In this document: piece by piece, positions 1 through 9,734 of the stretch | Layout: the number at the start of each line of letters is the position of its first letter | How positions within the stretch are numbered: the first letter of the stretch is position 1 | Program-made: the position numbers and the translations under genes | Assembly: GCF_905397285.1 (NCBI RefSeq) | Contig: NZ_CAJPUX010000005.1 | Coordinates: 124,001 to 188,000 of the forward strand | From: Cupriavidus plantarum | Lineage (GTDB): Bacteria > Pseudomonadota > Gammaproteobacteria > Burkholderiales > Burkholderiaceae | DNA: 64,000 nucleotides | Direction: 5' to 3' | The notes under the pieces: generated by a model | What the model was told of the DNA's origin: nothing | The model's input: only the letters and a program-made list of their open reading frames with translations | Databases searched by the model: none

Positions 1-101
1 GCATAGCACGAATCGCAACAGAACACTGCTCCACGTTGAGTGCAGAATTACAGGTATGCGGGCGCAAAAATGCCGCGCCAACGAGATTTATGGGAAAAGC
101 G

Positions 102-719
102 ATGCAATCGAAGACTCATTGGGAACAGGTCTACGCGGCGAAATCGCCGAGCGACGTAAGTTGGTATCAGCCCCGCGCAACGCTGTCGCTAGGCCTGATT
201 CAACGAATCGGCACAGGACCGGATGCGGCGATTATCGATGTCGGCGGCGGCACCTCGACCTTGACCGACGATCTGATCGGTCTCGGCTACCACAACCTTT
301 CCGTGCTGGATCTCTCCGGCGAAGCGCTGGCCGTGGCGCGACGGCGGCTCGGCCAGAAATCTGATCTCGTGAACTGGGTTGAAGCTGACGTCACATCTGC
401 GACCTTACCAGAGCGGTTCTTCGATGTCTGGCATGACCGGGCGGTGTTTCACTTCCTCACGGACGAGGCAGACCGCCGCACGTATGTCGAACAGGTAGTG
501 CGAGCAGTCAAGCCGGGGGGCCACGTAATCGTCGCAACCTTTGCTCCTGATGGTCCCGCTCAGTGCAGCGGTCTTCCCGTAGTCCAGTACGACGCGGATT
601 CTCTACACGGTGAATTCGGCCCGGCATTCGAACTAGTCGAACACGACGAAGAAGCCCACGTCACGCCGGCAGGGCGCGTCCAGCATTTCATCTATTGTCA
701 CTGCGTTAAACCGCATTGA
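102..719 (+). CDS. Class I SAM-dependent methyltransferase
   Basis: Predicted soluble cytoplasmic methyltransferase of about 205 residues. The N-terminus (KTHWEQVY...SWYQP) is typical of a small-molecule methyltransferase family, and motif I is the glycine-rich IIDVGGGTSTL, followed by an acidic loop (VLDLSG) that would hold the SAM ribose. A post-motif segment KPGGHVIVATF matches the usual strand 5 region. The acceptor substrate cannot be told. The frame stays open upstream to a TTG at 36 and an ATG at 90, but the ATG at 102 gives the family-like N-terminus and has a GGGAAAAG stretch upstream. It stands alone, with no partner gene; a 496-bp gene-free gap follows. Confidence 0.8.
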   Translation: MQSKTHWEQVYAAKSPSDVSWYQPRATLSLGLIQRIGTGPDAAIIDVGGGTSTLTDDLIGLGYHNLSVLDLSGEALAVARRRLGQKSDLVNWVEADVTSATLPERFFDVWHDRAVFHFLTDEADRRTYVEQVVRAVKPGGHVIVATFAPDGPAQCSGLPVVQYDADSLHGEFGPAFELVEHDEEAHVTPAGRVQHFIYCHCVKPH

Positions 720-1215
720 ACCGAGTCTGTAAGCACCGTCGGGACGCACGAGTCAATTCGATGCGCGTCTGGACGGGATACCGATGCCGCGTGCAGCGTG
801 GAGCAACCCTTGGACATTCTGACCGTGCACGTCTTCGGGTAAATGCGCGGGACACGGCTCAATGCATCGACCTTGTTACCGCGCCATTGTGGGTGTCTGA
901 AAACTGCCCGACGGCCGAGTTATCGATGCAAAATCTCAGTGCTCCCGGTGGCCGTACGCCCTCAAAACAATAGAGTCGTTGTCAGGACCGATGCATACCC
1001 CCGCTTCGATCGCCGGCCATCCTCTCCATCCAATTCATTTGCGACGATGGTGGGCGGAATCATTGGCGCGCTAGTAGCACATGGCAATGTGGAGTGGGAA
1101 GAAACCCTTCTCCCGACATACCCGGCGCACCGAGACCAATCGCGGCAGGGCCCCCGTCGTTCGTGAACCTTCGACAGCGCCCGCAAAAGCGGAGCGCTAC
1201 GGCGAATTGAGGCGC
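720..1215. other. Gene-free gap of about 500 bp
   Basis: Several short frames are open here on both strands, but their translations are rich in Arg, Cys and Pro, have no recognisable domain and lack ribosome binding sites. I see no tRNA, repeat or clear terminator. It separates the methyltransferase from the convergent aldo/keto reductase and may be decayed sequence. Confidence 0.5.
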
Positions 1216-2091
1216 TCAGTCGCCGCGCGCGCCGATGCCGTCGAGCATAGCGATTGCTTCTGGAGACAGCCTCAACGCGGCAGCGGCGACATTCTGCTGG
1301 AGGTGTGCGACCGAAGAGGTTCCCGGAATCAACAAGATGTTGGGCGAGCGTTGCAGCAGCCAGGCCAGCGCGGTTTGTAGCGGCGTCGCCCCGCACTCTG
1401 CCGCCACTCGCTCGAGCGCTGACGACTGTAGGGACGAGAAGCCGCCCAGCGGAAAGAACGGCACGAATGCAATACCGTCGCCGGCAAGCTGCGTCACGAG
1501 CGCATCGTCGGTCCGGTGGGCCAGGTTGTACTGGTTCTGGACGCATACGATATCGACGATGCTCCTCGCCTGCGCGATCTGTCTAGCCGTCGCGTTACTC
1601 AGACCGATGTGCCGCACCACGCCCTTTCGCTGCAACTCCGCTAGCGCGGTTAATGGCTCCTCCAGATCTCCCTCCGCAGGACCCATCACGTCGAACATCA
1701 GCCGCAGGTTCACCACATCCATCCGCTCCAGGCCCAGATGATTCAGATTGTCATAGACCGCCGCCTCCAGTTCGGCCGGGGCCATCGCCCGCTGCCACGA
1801 GGCATCGGCGCCGCGGCGCGCGCCGACCTTGGTGACGATGACCAGGTCGTCGCGGTACGGATGCAGGGCCTCCCGGATGATCTGGTTGGTGACGTGCGGG
1901 CCGTAGAAGTCGCTGGTATCGATGTGGTTGACGCCCAATTCCAGCGCGGCGCGCAGCACGGCGATCGCTTGCTGGCGATCTCTGGGCGGGCCGAAAACAT
2001 GCGGGCCTGCCAACTGCATGGCGCCATAGCCCATCCGGGTAACTTCAAGATCGCCGAGCCGGAAATTGCCGGCGCTTTTGGCTGGTGTCAT
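1216..2091 (-). CDS. pdxI: Aldo/keto reductase, YdbC/PdxI-like
   Basis: NADPH-dependent aldo/keto reductase of 291 residues that closely resembles E. coli YdbC, the pyridoxal reductase PdxI. Shared blocks include GYGAMQLAGP, VFGPPRDRQQAI, NHIDTSDFYGPHVTNQ and LLIPGTSSVAHL. The Asp and Tyr of the catalytic tetrad lie in HIDTSDFYG and the Lys in VTKVGA; the usual His is Asn in DVVNLR, as in YdbC. The expected reaction is pyridoxal to pyridoxine, although other aldehydes are possible. The start is the ATG at 2091; the frame is open further upstream but without family similarity. It is divergent from a LysR regulator across 113 bp, which suggests control by that regulator. Confidence 0.85.
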   Translation of the reverse strand: MTPAKSAGNFRLGDLEVTRMGYGAMQLAGPHVFGPPRDRQQAIAVLRAALELGVNHIDTSDFYGPHVTNQIIREALHPYRDDLVIVTKVGARRGADASWQRAMAPAELEAAVYDNLNHLGLERMDVVNLRLMFDVMGPAEGDLEEPLTALAELQRKGVVRHIGLSNATARQIAQARSIVDIVCVQNQYNLAHRTDDALVTQLAGDGIAFVPFFPLGGFSSLQSSALERVAAECGATPLQTALAWLLQRSPNILLIPGTSSVAHLQQNVAAAALRLSPEAIAMLDGIGARGD

Positions 2092-2204
2092 TCTTTCGCT
2101 CCTTGTGTGAACAGTTGACAGGCAGTCTAGAAGCTCGCACGCTGTCCCACAATTCGGCACAATGGAACAACCTGTGCGGAATTCAGGACAATACGAACAA
2201 ACCC

Positions 2205-3104
2205 ATGGCCGACCTTCAAGACATTGGCGCCTTCGTCGCCGTCGCCACGCATGGCGGCTTTCGTGGCGCAGCGCGCGTGACTGGAGCCAGTGCTTCGCAA
2301 CTGAGCGAAGCGGTGCGCCGCCTCGAGGCGAGCCTTGGCGTGCGGCTGTTCAACCGAACTACACGCAGTGTGGCCGCCACCGATGCCGGCCAGCGTCTGC
2401 TGGAGCAACTGACACCGGCGCTTGGGGCCATTGAAACGGCGCTAGACGTGGTCAACGGCTTCCGCGACCGGCCCGCTGGGCGACTGCGGCTGAACGTCCC
2501 GTTATCTGCGTCCAAGCTGGTGCTGCCGCGCATAGTCCCCCCCTTCCTCGCCGCCTATCCCGAAATCTGCCTCGAAGTGGTCGTGGAGGACCGTTTTGTT
2601 GACCTGCTGCAATCTGGCTGCGATGCCGGTATTCGCTATGAAGAAAGTATGGAGCAGGACATGGTGGCGATTCCCATTGGTCCCAGGCGTCAGCGCATGG
2701 CGCTAGCCGCTTCGCCGACCTACATCGCCCACCATGGCCGACCGCGCCATCCCGACGATCTACGCAAGCACATCTGCATTCGCGGACGCTTTTCCAGCGG
2801 CGCGATGCCAGCCTGGTTCTTCGAGCACAAGGGCAAATCTGTGACGGTGGAGACGGATGGTCCGTTGATCGTCAATCTCGGCGCGGCCGCCGATCTGGCG
2901 GTCGATGCGGCAGTGGCCGGTGCCGGCCTGGTCTATCTGTTTGAGGAATGGTTGCAACCCTACATCGATCGCGGTGAACTAGAGCCGCTTCTCGAACGCT
3001 GGTGGCCGAGTTTCAGCGGCCCCTCGCTGTACTATCCTGGCCGCCGCTACCTGCCTGCGCCACTGCGCGCGTTCGTGGACTTCGTGCAGACTGTCCGCTG
3101 GTAG
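2205..3104 (+). CDS. LysR family transcriptional regulator
   Basis: Regulator of 299 residues with an N-terminal winged HTH (residues about 4-62; FVAVATHGGFRGAARVTGAS, then RLFNRTTRSVAATDAG) and a C-terminal periplasmic-binding-like effector domain. It belongs to the large CrgA-like branch, which usually senses small organic acids or aromatics. The ATG at 2205 puts the HTH at the usual position; the open frame extends upstream into the promoter. It is divergent from the YdbC-like reductase and is the likely regulator of that gene. The effector is unknown. Confidence 0.88.
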   Translation: MADLQDIGAFVAVATHGGFRGAARVTGASASQLSEAVRRLEASLGVRLFNRTTRSVAATDAGQRLLEQLTPALGAIETALDVVNGFRDRPAGRLRLNVPLSASKLVLPRIVPPFLAAYPEICLEVVVEDRFVDLLQSGCDAGIRYEESMEQDMVAIPIGPRRQRMALAASPTYIAHHGRPRHPDDLRKHICIRGRFSSGAMPAWFFEHKGKSVTVETDGPLIVNLGAAADLAVDAAVAGAGLVYLFEEWLQPYIDRGELEPLLERWWPSFSGPSLYYPGRRYLPAPLRAFVDFVQTVRW

Positions 3105-3211
3105 TACGCAGCAGCGTCAGGTAGGCCTAGTGCCGGCTCGCAACTAGCGGTTCACCAGCCCGCGCAGAAGGACAATCTGTTGCGATGACGAGCTGCGCAG
3201 CCACGGATTGA

Positions 3212-4441
3212 TCAATCCGCCTGGCGTTCGTACTGGCGCCCCATGGACGGGAATCCATGAGCCTTTGCTCGCCACGCCGCCGTCATGCCAATCATCAATA
3301 GCGACGCGACCACCCAGGGGATAGAGGCAACACCCGCGGTTTCCAGCAGTATCCCGCCCACAATGCCGCTGCAGGCAAACGATAGATTGAAAGCCGTTAC
3401 CAATGCGGACTGGGCAAGCTCCGCGCCTTCGCCCGCCGCATCGGCCAGCGCAGTCTGGAGGAGTGTCGGCGCCCCGCCAAAGGTGAAGCCCCAGATCGCG
3501 ACGCCGACGGATGTGATTGCATATGTCTTCGCATACAATCCAAGCACCACCGAAGCGACGGCAAAAGCTCCGATCCCGAGGAGTATCAACTGGCGCAGCC
3601 ACACGTCTACGAGACAGCCGGTCACCCAGATTCCGATCACGGAGAAGACGCCAAAGATCAGCAGCACAGCTTCTACATCGTGGGCAAGTCCAACGGATGC
3701 CAGGTACGGCGCAATGTATGTGTAAAGGATGTAGTGGGGGAGAATCCAGGCCATCACCACGCACAGCACAGGGCGTACCCCCTCCATCACTAGCACTTGC
3801 CGCATTGGAAAACGGTGTCCCGCCCTCTTCCCGGGATAGTCGGGAACCTTCCAGCACACCCAGGCCATCAACGCGAGCGACATCGCGGACATGATGCCGA
3901 AGATGCTGCGCCAACCGATGGCACGACTTATTCCAACGCTTAGTGGCACCCCTACCGACAACGCCAGAGGGATACCGATCATAGCTATTGCGAGCGCGCG
4001 CCCCTGCATGGAAGCGGGAGCAATCCGTCTCGCGTATGAGGCCAATTGACACCATGCGAGTCCGGTGGCGAGTCCGACGGCAAAGCGCGTAGCCAGCGTC
4101 AGCACGAAACTCGTTGACACCGCAGTGATGGCATTGCAAACAAGGAATGCCGCCAACACCAGCAACAAGACGGTCCGTCGTTTCCATCTGCGAACCATCG
4201 CGGTCAAAGGGATGGCTGCCAGTCCGGATCCTAACGCGCACGACGTCACGAGCTGGCCGGCCCACGCTTCGCTCATATGGTACCCGCTGGCTATGTCTGG
4301 GAGTAATCCCGCTGGCACGGTTTCGTTCGCTGTGGCGATGAAGCTGGTCATGGCTAACGCCAGCAATGCCGACAGAGGCAAGCGATTCGCTGCCCCACCA
4401 TGTCGGATACCAAGAGTCGTTGCCCCGGAGTCGTTGTCCAT
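3212..4441 (-). CDS. MFS transporter, DHA1 family
   Basis: Integral membrane transporter of 409 residues with about 12 hydrophobic segments. Transmembrane helix 1 carries the family-like run TANETVPAGLLPDIA, and the helix 2-3 loop holds an RRWKRRTVLL motif-A-like sequence. This is the pattern of proton-driven drug or sugar-efflux DHA1 members (AraJ/SotB type). The start at 4441 has a strong GAGGGGAAG ribosome binding site. An overlapping open frame on the same strand is a shadow. It is divergent from the LysR gene at 4562, so expression is probably induced by that regulator's ligand. The substrate is unknown. Confidence 0.85.
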   Translation of the reverse strand: MDNDSGATTLGIRHGGAANRLPLSALLALAMTSFIATANETVPAGLLPDIASGYHMSEAWAGQLVTSCALGSGLAAIPLTAMVRRWKRRTVLLLVLAAFLVCNAITAVSTSFVLTLATRFAVGLATGLAWCQLASYARRIAPASMQGRALAIAMIGIPLALSVGVPLSVGISRAIGWRSIFGIMSAMSLALMAWVCWKVPDYPGKRAGHRFPMRQVLVMEGVRPVLCVVMAWILPHYILYTYIAPYLASVGLAHDVEAVLLIFGVFSVIGIWVTGCLVDVWLRQLILLGIGAFAVASVVLGLYAKTYAITSVGVAIWGFTFGGAPTLLQTALADAAGEGAELAQSALVTAFNLSFACSGIVGGILLETAGVASIPWVVASLLMIGMTAAWRAKAHGFPSMGRQYERQAD

Positions 4442-4561
4442 CTTGCTTCCCCTCTTCTATCGATCGCCCTGATATTGGGCTTGCAGATTGGCAGTTTGCT
4501 TGATAGATATTCGATTGATAATTGGCCTGGCATTTGAATACTTTCCAAATCTGGATGAAGA

Positions 4562-5515
4562 ATGGCAACCGATCGACTAGGTGACATGCGTCTGTTCGTG
4601 GAAACGGCGGCACTGGGAAATCTGTCCGCCGCTGGTCGCAAGCTTGGGTTCTCCCCGGCAGCAGCGAGTGCGAGGCTCAGCAAGCTGGAGGCGGCGCTTT
4701 CGACGCGGTTATTGGACCGCAATACCAGGCAGGTACGGCTGACCGAAGAGGGTCGGCTATACCTTCATCACTGCCGCATCGCATTGACAGCTATCGATGA
4801 CGCGGAGGCCGCACTGAGCGCGGGCCACGGAGCACCACGCGGTAAGGTCAGGATCTCGGCTTCGGCGGATTTCGGCCGTTACATGCTGAGTCAATGGCTG
4901 GAAGCGTTCGTCCGAGCGCAGCCAGAGCTCAAACTCGCACTGAGCCTGACCGACTCCATCTCCGACTTACTGCAAGACGACGTGGATCTCGCAATCCGGT
5001 TTGGACGACCAACCAACCCTTCATTGGTCGCGCGGAAGCTGGCACCTAACTGGCGTGTGCTATGTGCATCGCCCGACTATCTCGCCAACTATGGCACGCC
5101 GCGGACCCCGACCAATCTGGACGCGCACCAGTTCGTCGTTTTGGTGACGGCTGCAGGTCCACTGAACCAATTTCGCTTCGTTTCCGACGGCCAATGCTGG
5201 GATCACACCGTCGCAATGGAGAACGCGTGGGAAACAAACGATGGTGCCATGGCACGTGCATGGACACTTGCCGGATTAGGCATAGCTCGCAAGACGATCT
5301 GGGACGCGGCAGCGGATATTCGCGCGGGCAAACTTAAGGTTGTGCTTCCGGAGTGGATCGAGGAAGAGCCCGGCATCTACGCAGTGTTCAATCGCAACCG
5401 GTATATGAGCCCTCGCGTAAGAGTATTGCTCGATTTTCTTCTCCACCGTTTCCAGGATGCGCTATCCGATGGCATCCTGGAAGGAATGCCGACGCCGTCC
5501 TCGTCGAGAGCCTGA
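4562..5515 (+). CDS. LysR family transcriptional regulator
   Basis: Regulator of 317 residues. The HTH occupies residues about 5-63 (MRLFVETAALGNLSAAGRKLG, then RLLDRNTRQVRLTEEG) and a substrate-binding domain follows. The start ATG is preceded by GGATGAAGA. The 120-bp gap to the divergent MFS gene holds two TTGATA direct repeats (near 4500 and 4515) in AT-rich DNA, a plausible regulator site. The most economical reading is that it controls the MFS exporter. The C-terminus is slightly extended relative to the other LysR proteins here. Confidence 0.87.
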   Translation: MATDRLGDMRLFVETAALGNLSAAGRKLGFSPAAASARLSKLEAALSTRLLDRNTRQVRLTEEGRLYLHHCRIALTAIDDAEAALSAGHGAPRGKVRISASADFGRYMLSQWLEAFVRAQPELKLALSLTDSISDLLQDDVDLAIRFGRPTNPSLVARKLAPNWRVLCASPDYLANYGTPRTPTNLDAHQFVVLVTAAGPLNQFRFVSDGQCWDHTVAMENAWETNDGAMARAWTLAGLGIARKTIWDAAADIRAGKLKVVLPEWIEEEPGIYAVFNRNRYMSPRVRVLLDFLLHRFQDALSDGILEGMPTPSSSRA

Positions 5516-5632
5516 GCCAGCTCCCGAAGCCCGTCGCCGTGGATTCCACCCATAGTGAGATTTGCGACGAGAAGCGAAGACGAGCGTCGGCCTGGCGACC
5601 CTAACCCGGAGCCGCGCCACGATTCAAGAAAG

Positions 5633-6535
5633 CTAACTCCGAAACGGGCGCTCTCCCGCTGCTGAGGGACGACGCTGCAGCAGATAGACACCGCACACGA
5701 TGCAGCTGGCCGCGACGATGTCGACCGGACGCAGAGGCTCGCCGGCGAACCCCGCGCCGATCATTAATGCTACAACCGGCGGGATATATGTGACACTCGC
5801 CGCCGTCAATGCGCCAAGCTGGCCCACGATGTAGTAGTAAATCACATAGGCGATACCCGTGCCGCAGACACCGAGGCCGAGCACCGTGCCAACTAAAGTG
5901 CGCGGGTCATCGGCGACGCGACCTATAACGCCGAAATCGGTCAGCGCGGAAATGATGGCGAGCGCAATACCGATCTGCCACGTGCAAAGAGCAAGCGGCG
6001 ACATGTCTAGTCCGGAGAGATATCGACGTGCGTACACGAACGAGCAGCCTACACTCACACACCCGAGCAACATATAGGCGACGCCCGTGAGACTGACGCC
6101 TGCAACGCTTACTCGCCATGGTTGCGCAATCAAGACAACGCCCGCGAGGCCGAAAGCTATTCCGGCCAACATCCGCGACGTCGGCTGTTCGTGCCGAAGC
6201 AAAGCCCATGTACAGAGTGCAGACACGAGCGGAATCGCACCGCTGAGCATGCCCGCGACACCGGATGGCAGCAGACCCGAGCCTTTTGCGAACGCGTAAT
6301 AGTAGATGACGGTCGCCAGCAGCGACATCACCGCGAAATGGTGGATATGACGCAATTGCTGCCAGCGCAGCGCACGCTTCGCCAACGCGAACACGAGTAC
6401 CGGCACGAAGCCGCAAAGCACGCGAAGGAATACGATCTGCGTCGCCGACAGGCTGACGCTAGCCCATTTCATGAACAGGAAATTGGTGCCCCAGATCAGG
6501 CCGAGGGCGGCTAAGGCAAATTTGGGAAGGTACAT
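5633..6535 (-). CDS. EamA/DMT family transporter
   Basis: Drug/metabolite transporter superfamily protein of about 300 residues with ten hydrophobic segments in two EamA halves. The first half opens with LAALGLIWGTNFLFMKWA, the typical EamA entry, and the second ends near PLRPVDIVAASCIVCGVYLL. Members export amino acids, metabolites or toxic compounds across the inner membrane. Three in-frame ATGs compete (6592, 6565, 6535). I chose 6535 because the protein then begins directly with helix 1, but 6565 has a GGGGG stretch upstream. It is divergent from the LysR gene at 6631, the likely controller. Confidence 0.82.
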   Translation of the reverse strand: MYLPKFALAALGLIWGTNFLFMKWASVSLSATQIVFLRVLCGFVPVLVFALAKRALRWQQLRHIHHFAVMSLLATVIYYYAFAKGSGLLPSGVAGMLSGAIPLVSALCTWALLRHEQPTSRMLAGIAFGLAGVVLIAQPWRVSVAGVSLTGVAYMLLGCVSVGCSFVYARRYLSGLDMSPLALCTWQIGIALAIISALTDFGVIGRVADDPRTLVGTVLGLGVCGTGIAYVIYYYIVGQLGALTAASVTYIPPVVALMIGAGFAGEPLRPVDIVAASCIVCGVYLLQRRPSAAGERPFRS

Positions 6536-6630
6536 GGTGCGAGCACACGGTTGAATCTTACCCATTGTGTGCCCCCGGAAATCAGAGTACAAACCATTTG
6601 ATCTGCCCTACGATATAGAAAAGCTGCATC

Positions 6631-7560
6631 ATGTCCACCATTCCACCGCTGAAAGCCGTAGTTGCATTCGAAGCTTCGATGCGGCATTCCAGTTTTTCTC
6701 TCGCAGCGGACGAGCTTGGCGTGACGGCCGGCGCGGTGGGGCAGCAGGTGCAGAAGCTCGAGCAATGGCTGGGTGTGCCGCTTTTCGTTCGCCAGACACG
6801 ACAGGTCACTCCCACACCAGAGGCGCGAATTTACATGGCGCAGGTACAGCCTGCGCTCGCGGAGATCGTGCATGCCAGCCGCCGCATGAGGGAACGACGG
6901 CATAATGCGGTACGACTATCGATGCCGCCAAGCTTTGCGGCCAAATGGTTCGCACCGCGCATGGCGCATTTCCTACAGCATCATCCGGGTATCTCGCTTA
7001 GCCTAAGCACTTCTACGGCCCTCGTAGACTTCGAACTCGAAGGCATCGACCTGGCCGTGCGTCATTTCAGCGGCGAAGACCCACGACTGGCGGTCCGATT
7101 GCTACGGGCGGACGAGGCACGCGCCTATTGCAGCCCCGCGTACGCGCGGAAAGCAAAACTCGGCGCTCCGGACGCATTGCTATCGGCGACGCTGCTGCAC
7201 AACTCACTGCATCCGCACTGGGCGGCGTGGCTCGCCCGATACAGCGGCTTGACCGCGCGTCGCATCGGATCGATCGCTGGGATCCAGTTCGATCAGTCAC
7301 TGATGGCCATCGACGCCGCAGTGCGTGCGCAGGGAGTCGTGCTGACGAGCGCGATCCTTGTGGAGGAAGAGGTGGCGAGCAAACTACTGGTTGATCCCTT
7401 CGGGGTCGGGCTGCCACTGCCGAGCGGCTACTACCTCGTCCACCCGCGCGCTGCTTCATTGAACGACGGCGCGAGGCAGCTCAGTCAATGGCTTTGCGCG
7501 CAGTTTTCCGTCTCTTGTCTTCAGCCGTCAGGAGCAGACCCTGCTGACCGTGGTTGCTAG
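6631..7560 (+). CDS. LysR family transcriptional regulator, GcvA-like
   Basis: Regulator of 309 residues. The N-terminus (PPLKAVVAFEASMRHSSF) and the GAVGQQVQKLEQWLG recognition region resemble the GcvA subgroup, which often pairs with transporters or beta-lactamases. The effector domain begins at about residue 90 (VRLSMPPSFAAKWFAPR). It is divergent from the EamA transporter, its probable target. Its TAG stop overlaps the stop codon of the convergent nhaA pseudogene within the tetranucleotide CTAG, so the two transcription units meet with no spacer and no visible terminator. Confidence 0.87.
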   Translation: MSTIPPLKAVVAFEASMRHSSFSLAADELGVTAGAVGQQVQKLEQWLGVPLFVRQTRQVTPTPEARIYMAQVQPALAEIVHASRRMRERRHNAVRLSMPPSFAAKWFAPRMAHFLQHHPGISLSLSTSTALVDFELEGIDLAVRHFSGEDPRLAVRLLRADEARAYCSPAYARKAKLGAPDALLSATLLHNSLHPHWAAWLARYSGLTARRIGSIAGIQFDQSLMAIDAAVRAQGVVLTSAILVEEEVASKLLVDPFGVGLPLPSGYYLVHPRAASLNDGARQLSQWLCAQFSVSCLQPSGADPADRGC

Positions 7561-8909
7561 CCTCTCACCCGCGCCGCAAGAACGAAGCCCCACGCCAAGC
7601 CAAGCAGCCCGGCGGCAATTGAGCCGATCAGCACGCCGATCTTGGCGGCACCGACGTGACTCTCGTCGCTGAACGCAAGCATGGCGATAAAAATGGACAT
7701 CGTGAATCCGATGCCAGCCAGCAGGCCGATCAGCATCACCCACGGCCAAGTCACGCCCTCCGGCAGCCGGCACAGACCGAGCCTGACCACGAGCCAGGAT
7801 ATGGTGAAAACGCCCAATGGCTTGCCGACGCACAGCGCAACGGCGATACCCGCCGTGATTCACAGTGGTTCTGTGGCTGCGATACTCACACCGCTCAGAC
7901 TCACCCCCGCATTCGCAAGCGCGAACAATGGCATGATCCCGTAGGCAACCCACGGGTGCAGGGCTGACTGCACGCGCACCACGGGCGGAAGAATCTCTCG
8001 TTGCGCGACGCGCAGTTCCTTCACGGGTTGTCCGAGCTGATGCGCATCGCCCGGCTCCGCCGCGATTTTCTCGTCCAGTTCGTTTGCCACGCGCGAGACG
8101 ATGTCGATCGGGCGCTCTCGCATCGGCGTCGATGTCACTGGCGTGAGCAGCCCCAGCAGAACACCCGCCAACGTGGGATGGGCGCCCGTCTTCAGCAGCC
8201 CGATCCACACGATTGCACCGGGGATGACGTAGGCATTGGCCGAACCGATGCCCATACGCTGCAGGGAAAACACCAGCGCGACGCCCGCGCCAATGACCAG
8301 AAAGCCGGTGTAGTCCAGCCCACCCGAGTAGAAAAGCGCGATGATCAGCACGGCGACGATGTCATCGATGATGGCCAGCGTCAGCAGGAACACGCGAACA
8401 TTGCCGGGAATCGACCGGCCAAGCAGCGCCAGCACCCCCACGGCGAACGCAATATCGGTCGCGGTTGGTACGGCCCAGCCATCGCGGCCTGGCGGTTCGT
8501 GATTGAGCGCGAAATAGATGCAAGCAGGCACCGCCACGCCACCGAGGGCGGCCGCGATAGGCAAGGCCGCCTGCCTGGGGTCGCTTAACGCGCCTTCATG
8601 AATTTCCCGCCGAATCTCCATCCCGACCACGAGAAAAAAGATGGTCATCAGCGCATCGTTGATCCAGAAATGCAGAGGCTGCACAAACTGAAAGCTGCCG
8701 AGACCAAGCGTCAGCGGCGTATGCCACAGGTCGTAATAGCTTCGATTGTCGGGAAGATTCGCCCACAACAGCGCGATGGCCGCGGCGACCAGCAGCACGA
8801 TGCCGCTTCCGGATTCGATATGGAGAAAGCGCTCAAGCGTGGCAAAGGCACGTTCGGCAAGAAGTTGAGCGCGCGGGAGATCCCGCGGCGAAGGCGAGCG
8901 ATCGTTCAT
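7557..8909 (-). pseudogene. nhaA: Na+/H+ antiporter nhaA interrupted by an in-frame TGA
   Basis: NhaA exports Na+ in exchange for two H+ across the inner membrane. The frame runs for 450 codons from the ATG at 8909 to the TAG at 7557 and is broken only by one TGA at 7860-7862, after codon 349. Before the stop are PTATDIAFAVGVLALLG (the Asp133 equivalent) and LAIIDDIVAVLII (the paired Asp163/164). After it the same frame continues with ITAGIAVALCVGKPLG, holding the Lys300 equivalent, and GFTMSIFIAMLAF. The position reads PL-stop-ITAG, where Trp (TGG) would fit, so one G-to-A change explains it. The truncated product would lack the last helices and Lys300. A recent mutation, a sequencing error or rare readthrough remain possible. 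Confidence 0.85.
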
Positions 8910-9043
8910 GGGACGTGTGTACGCCGCGCGGCGGCCCGACCTGCGCGATTTACCTGTCCCGTTGCACCCACGCGCAACTAACACCCGTAGACGATTATAA
9001 CTTCTGACTAAGCAAGTCCGAAGCGCACGACAGCGTGAATGGG

Positions 9044-9670
9044 CTAAATGTTGCGCGAATGACTCTTGAAGGCTAATCGTGTCCAGGTCACACCCATGTT
9101 CCTGTTCACTTGCTGAATGGACTCGGCACGGAGATTGAGAATGGGCTGCAAACCCTGGATGCGCGCGAGTTGGATTGTTTCTTCGGCCGAAACGGCAAAC
9201 ATGCGCCGGCCTTCGGGAACGGGTCCATGCCGCAGAGACATGATCAGAATGCCGCCCTCTCTCACAAGTGAGGCTATGTTCGGCATCGCGCGGCGCCGTT
9301 GCGCTTCATCAAGATGCATCCAGACGGCTGTTAGCATCACTACGTCAAATGTCTCGTTCCTTGAAAGCAGGATTGCAAGATCCGGGAGGCTGTCATTGAT
9401 CCATTCAACGCGCGACGTTGGATGCAGCTCGATCCCGGCAACGCGCAGTTCGTCGACCGGCTCAACCGCTACGACGGTGTGACCCAACGCCGAAAGCGCC
9501 GCCGCATCCGTGCCCACTCCTGAACCAACATCGAGAATTCTTGACGGGACCCGTGGTATCAAGTGCAGGACTGGCTCGTGTCGGGCGGCAAAAGAGATGT
9601 TCCGCCATTGCTTGACAAAGGACTGCGCATTCTCGGCGTAGCCTTCTGTGCCGCTCACTTTAATGGACAT
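9044..9670 (-). CDS. Class I SAM-dependent methyltransferase
   Basis: Soluble methyltransferase of 208 residues. Motif I is ILDVGSGVGTDAAALS and the acidic residue at the end of strand 2 lies in VAVEPVDELR. The region DVVMLTAVWMHLDEA matches motif II, and REGGILIMSLRHGP the strand after it. This is a generic Methyltransf_11/25-type fold with no specific substrate signature. It is not related closely to the methyltransferase at the left edge. It is monocistronic, with about 130 bp to nhaA and 450 bp of sparse sequence on its other side. Confidence 0.82.
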   Translation of the reverse strand: MSIKVSGTEGYAENAQSFVKQWRNISFAARHEPVLHLIPRVPSRILDVGSGVGTDAAALSALGHTVVAVEPVDELRVAGIELHPTSRVEWINDSLPDLAILLSRNETFDVVMLTAVWMHLDEAQRRRAMPNIASLVREGGILIMSLRHGPVPEGRRMFAVSAEETIQLARIQGLQPILNLRAESIQQVNRNMGVTWTRLAFKSHSRNI

Positions 9671-9734
9671 CGACTACGCCTTGAATTTCACTAGTCAGGA
9701 ATTCTGACAGATTGTCCCCAAACCCGGGCCTTGA

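Noticed and set aside
3144..4613. A 489-codon minus-strand frame overlapping the MFS gene
   Set aside because: The 3212-4441 frame has 12 helices and a strong ribosome binding site; the longer frame is Arg/Cys-rich noise.
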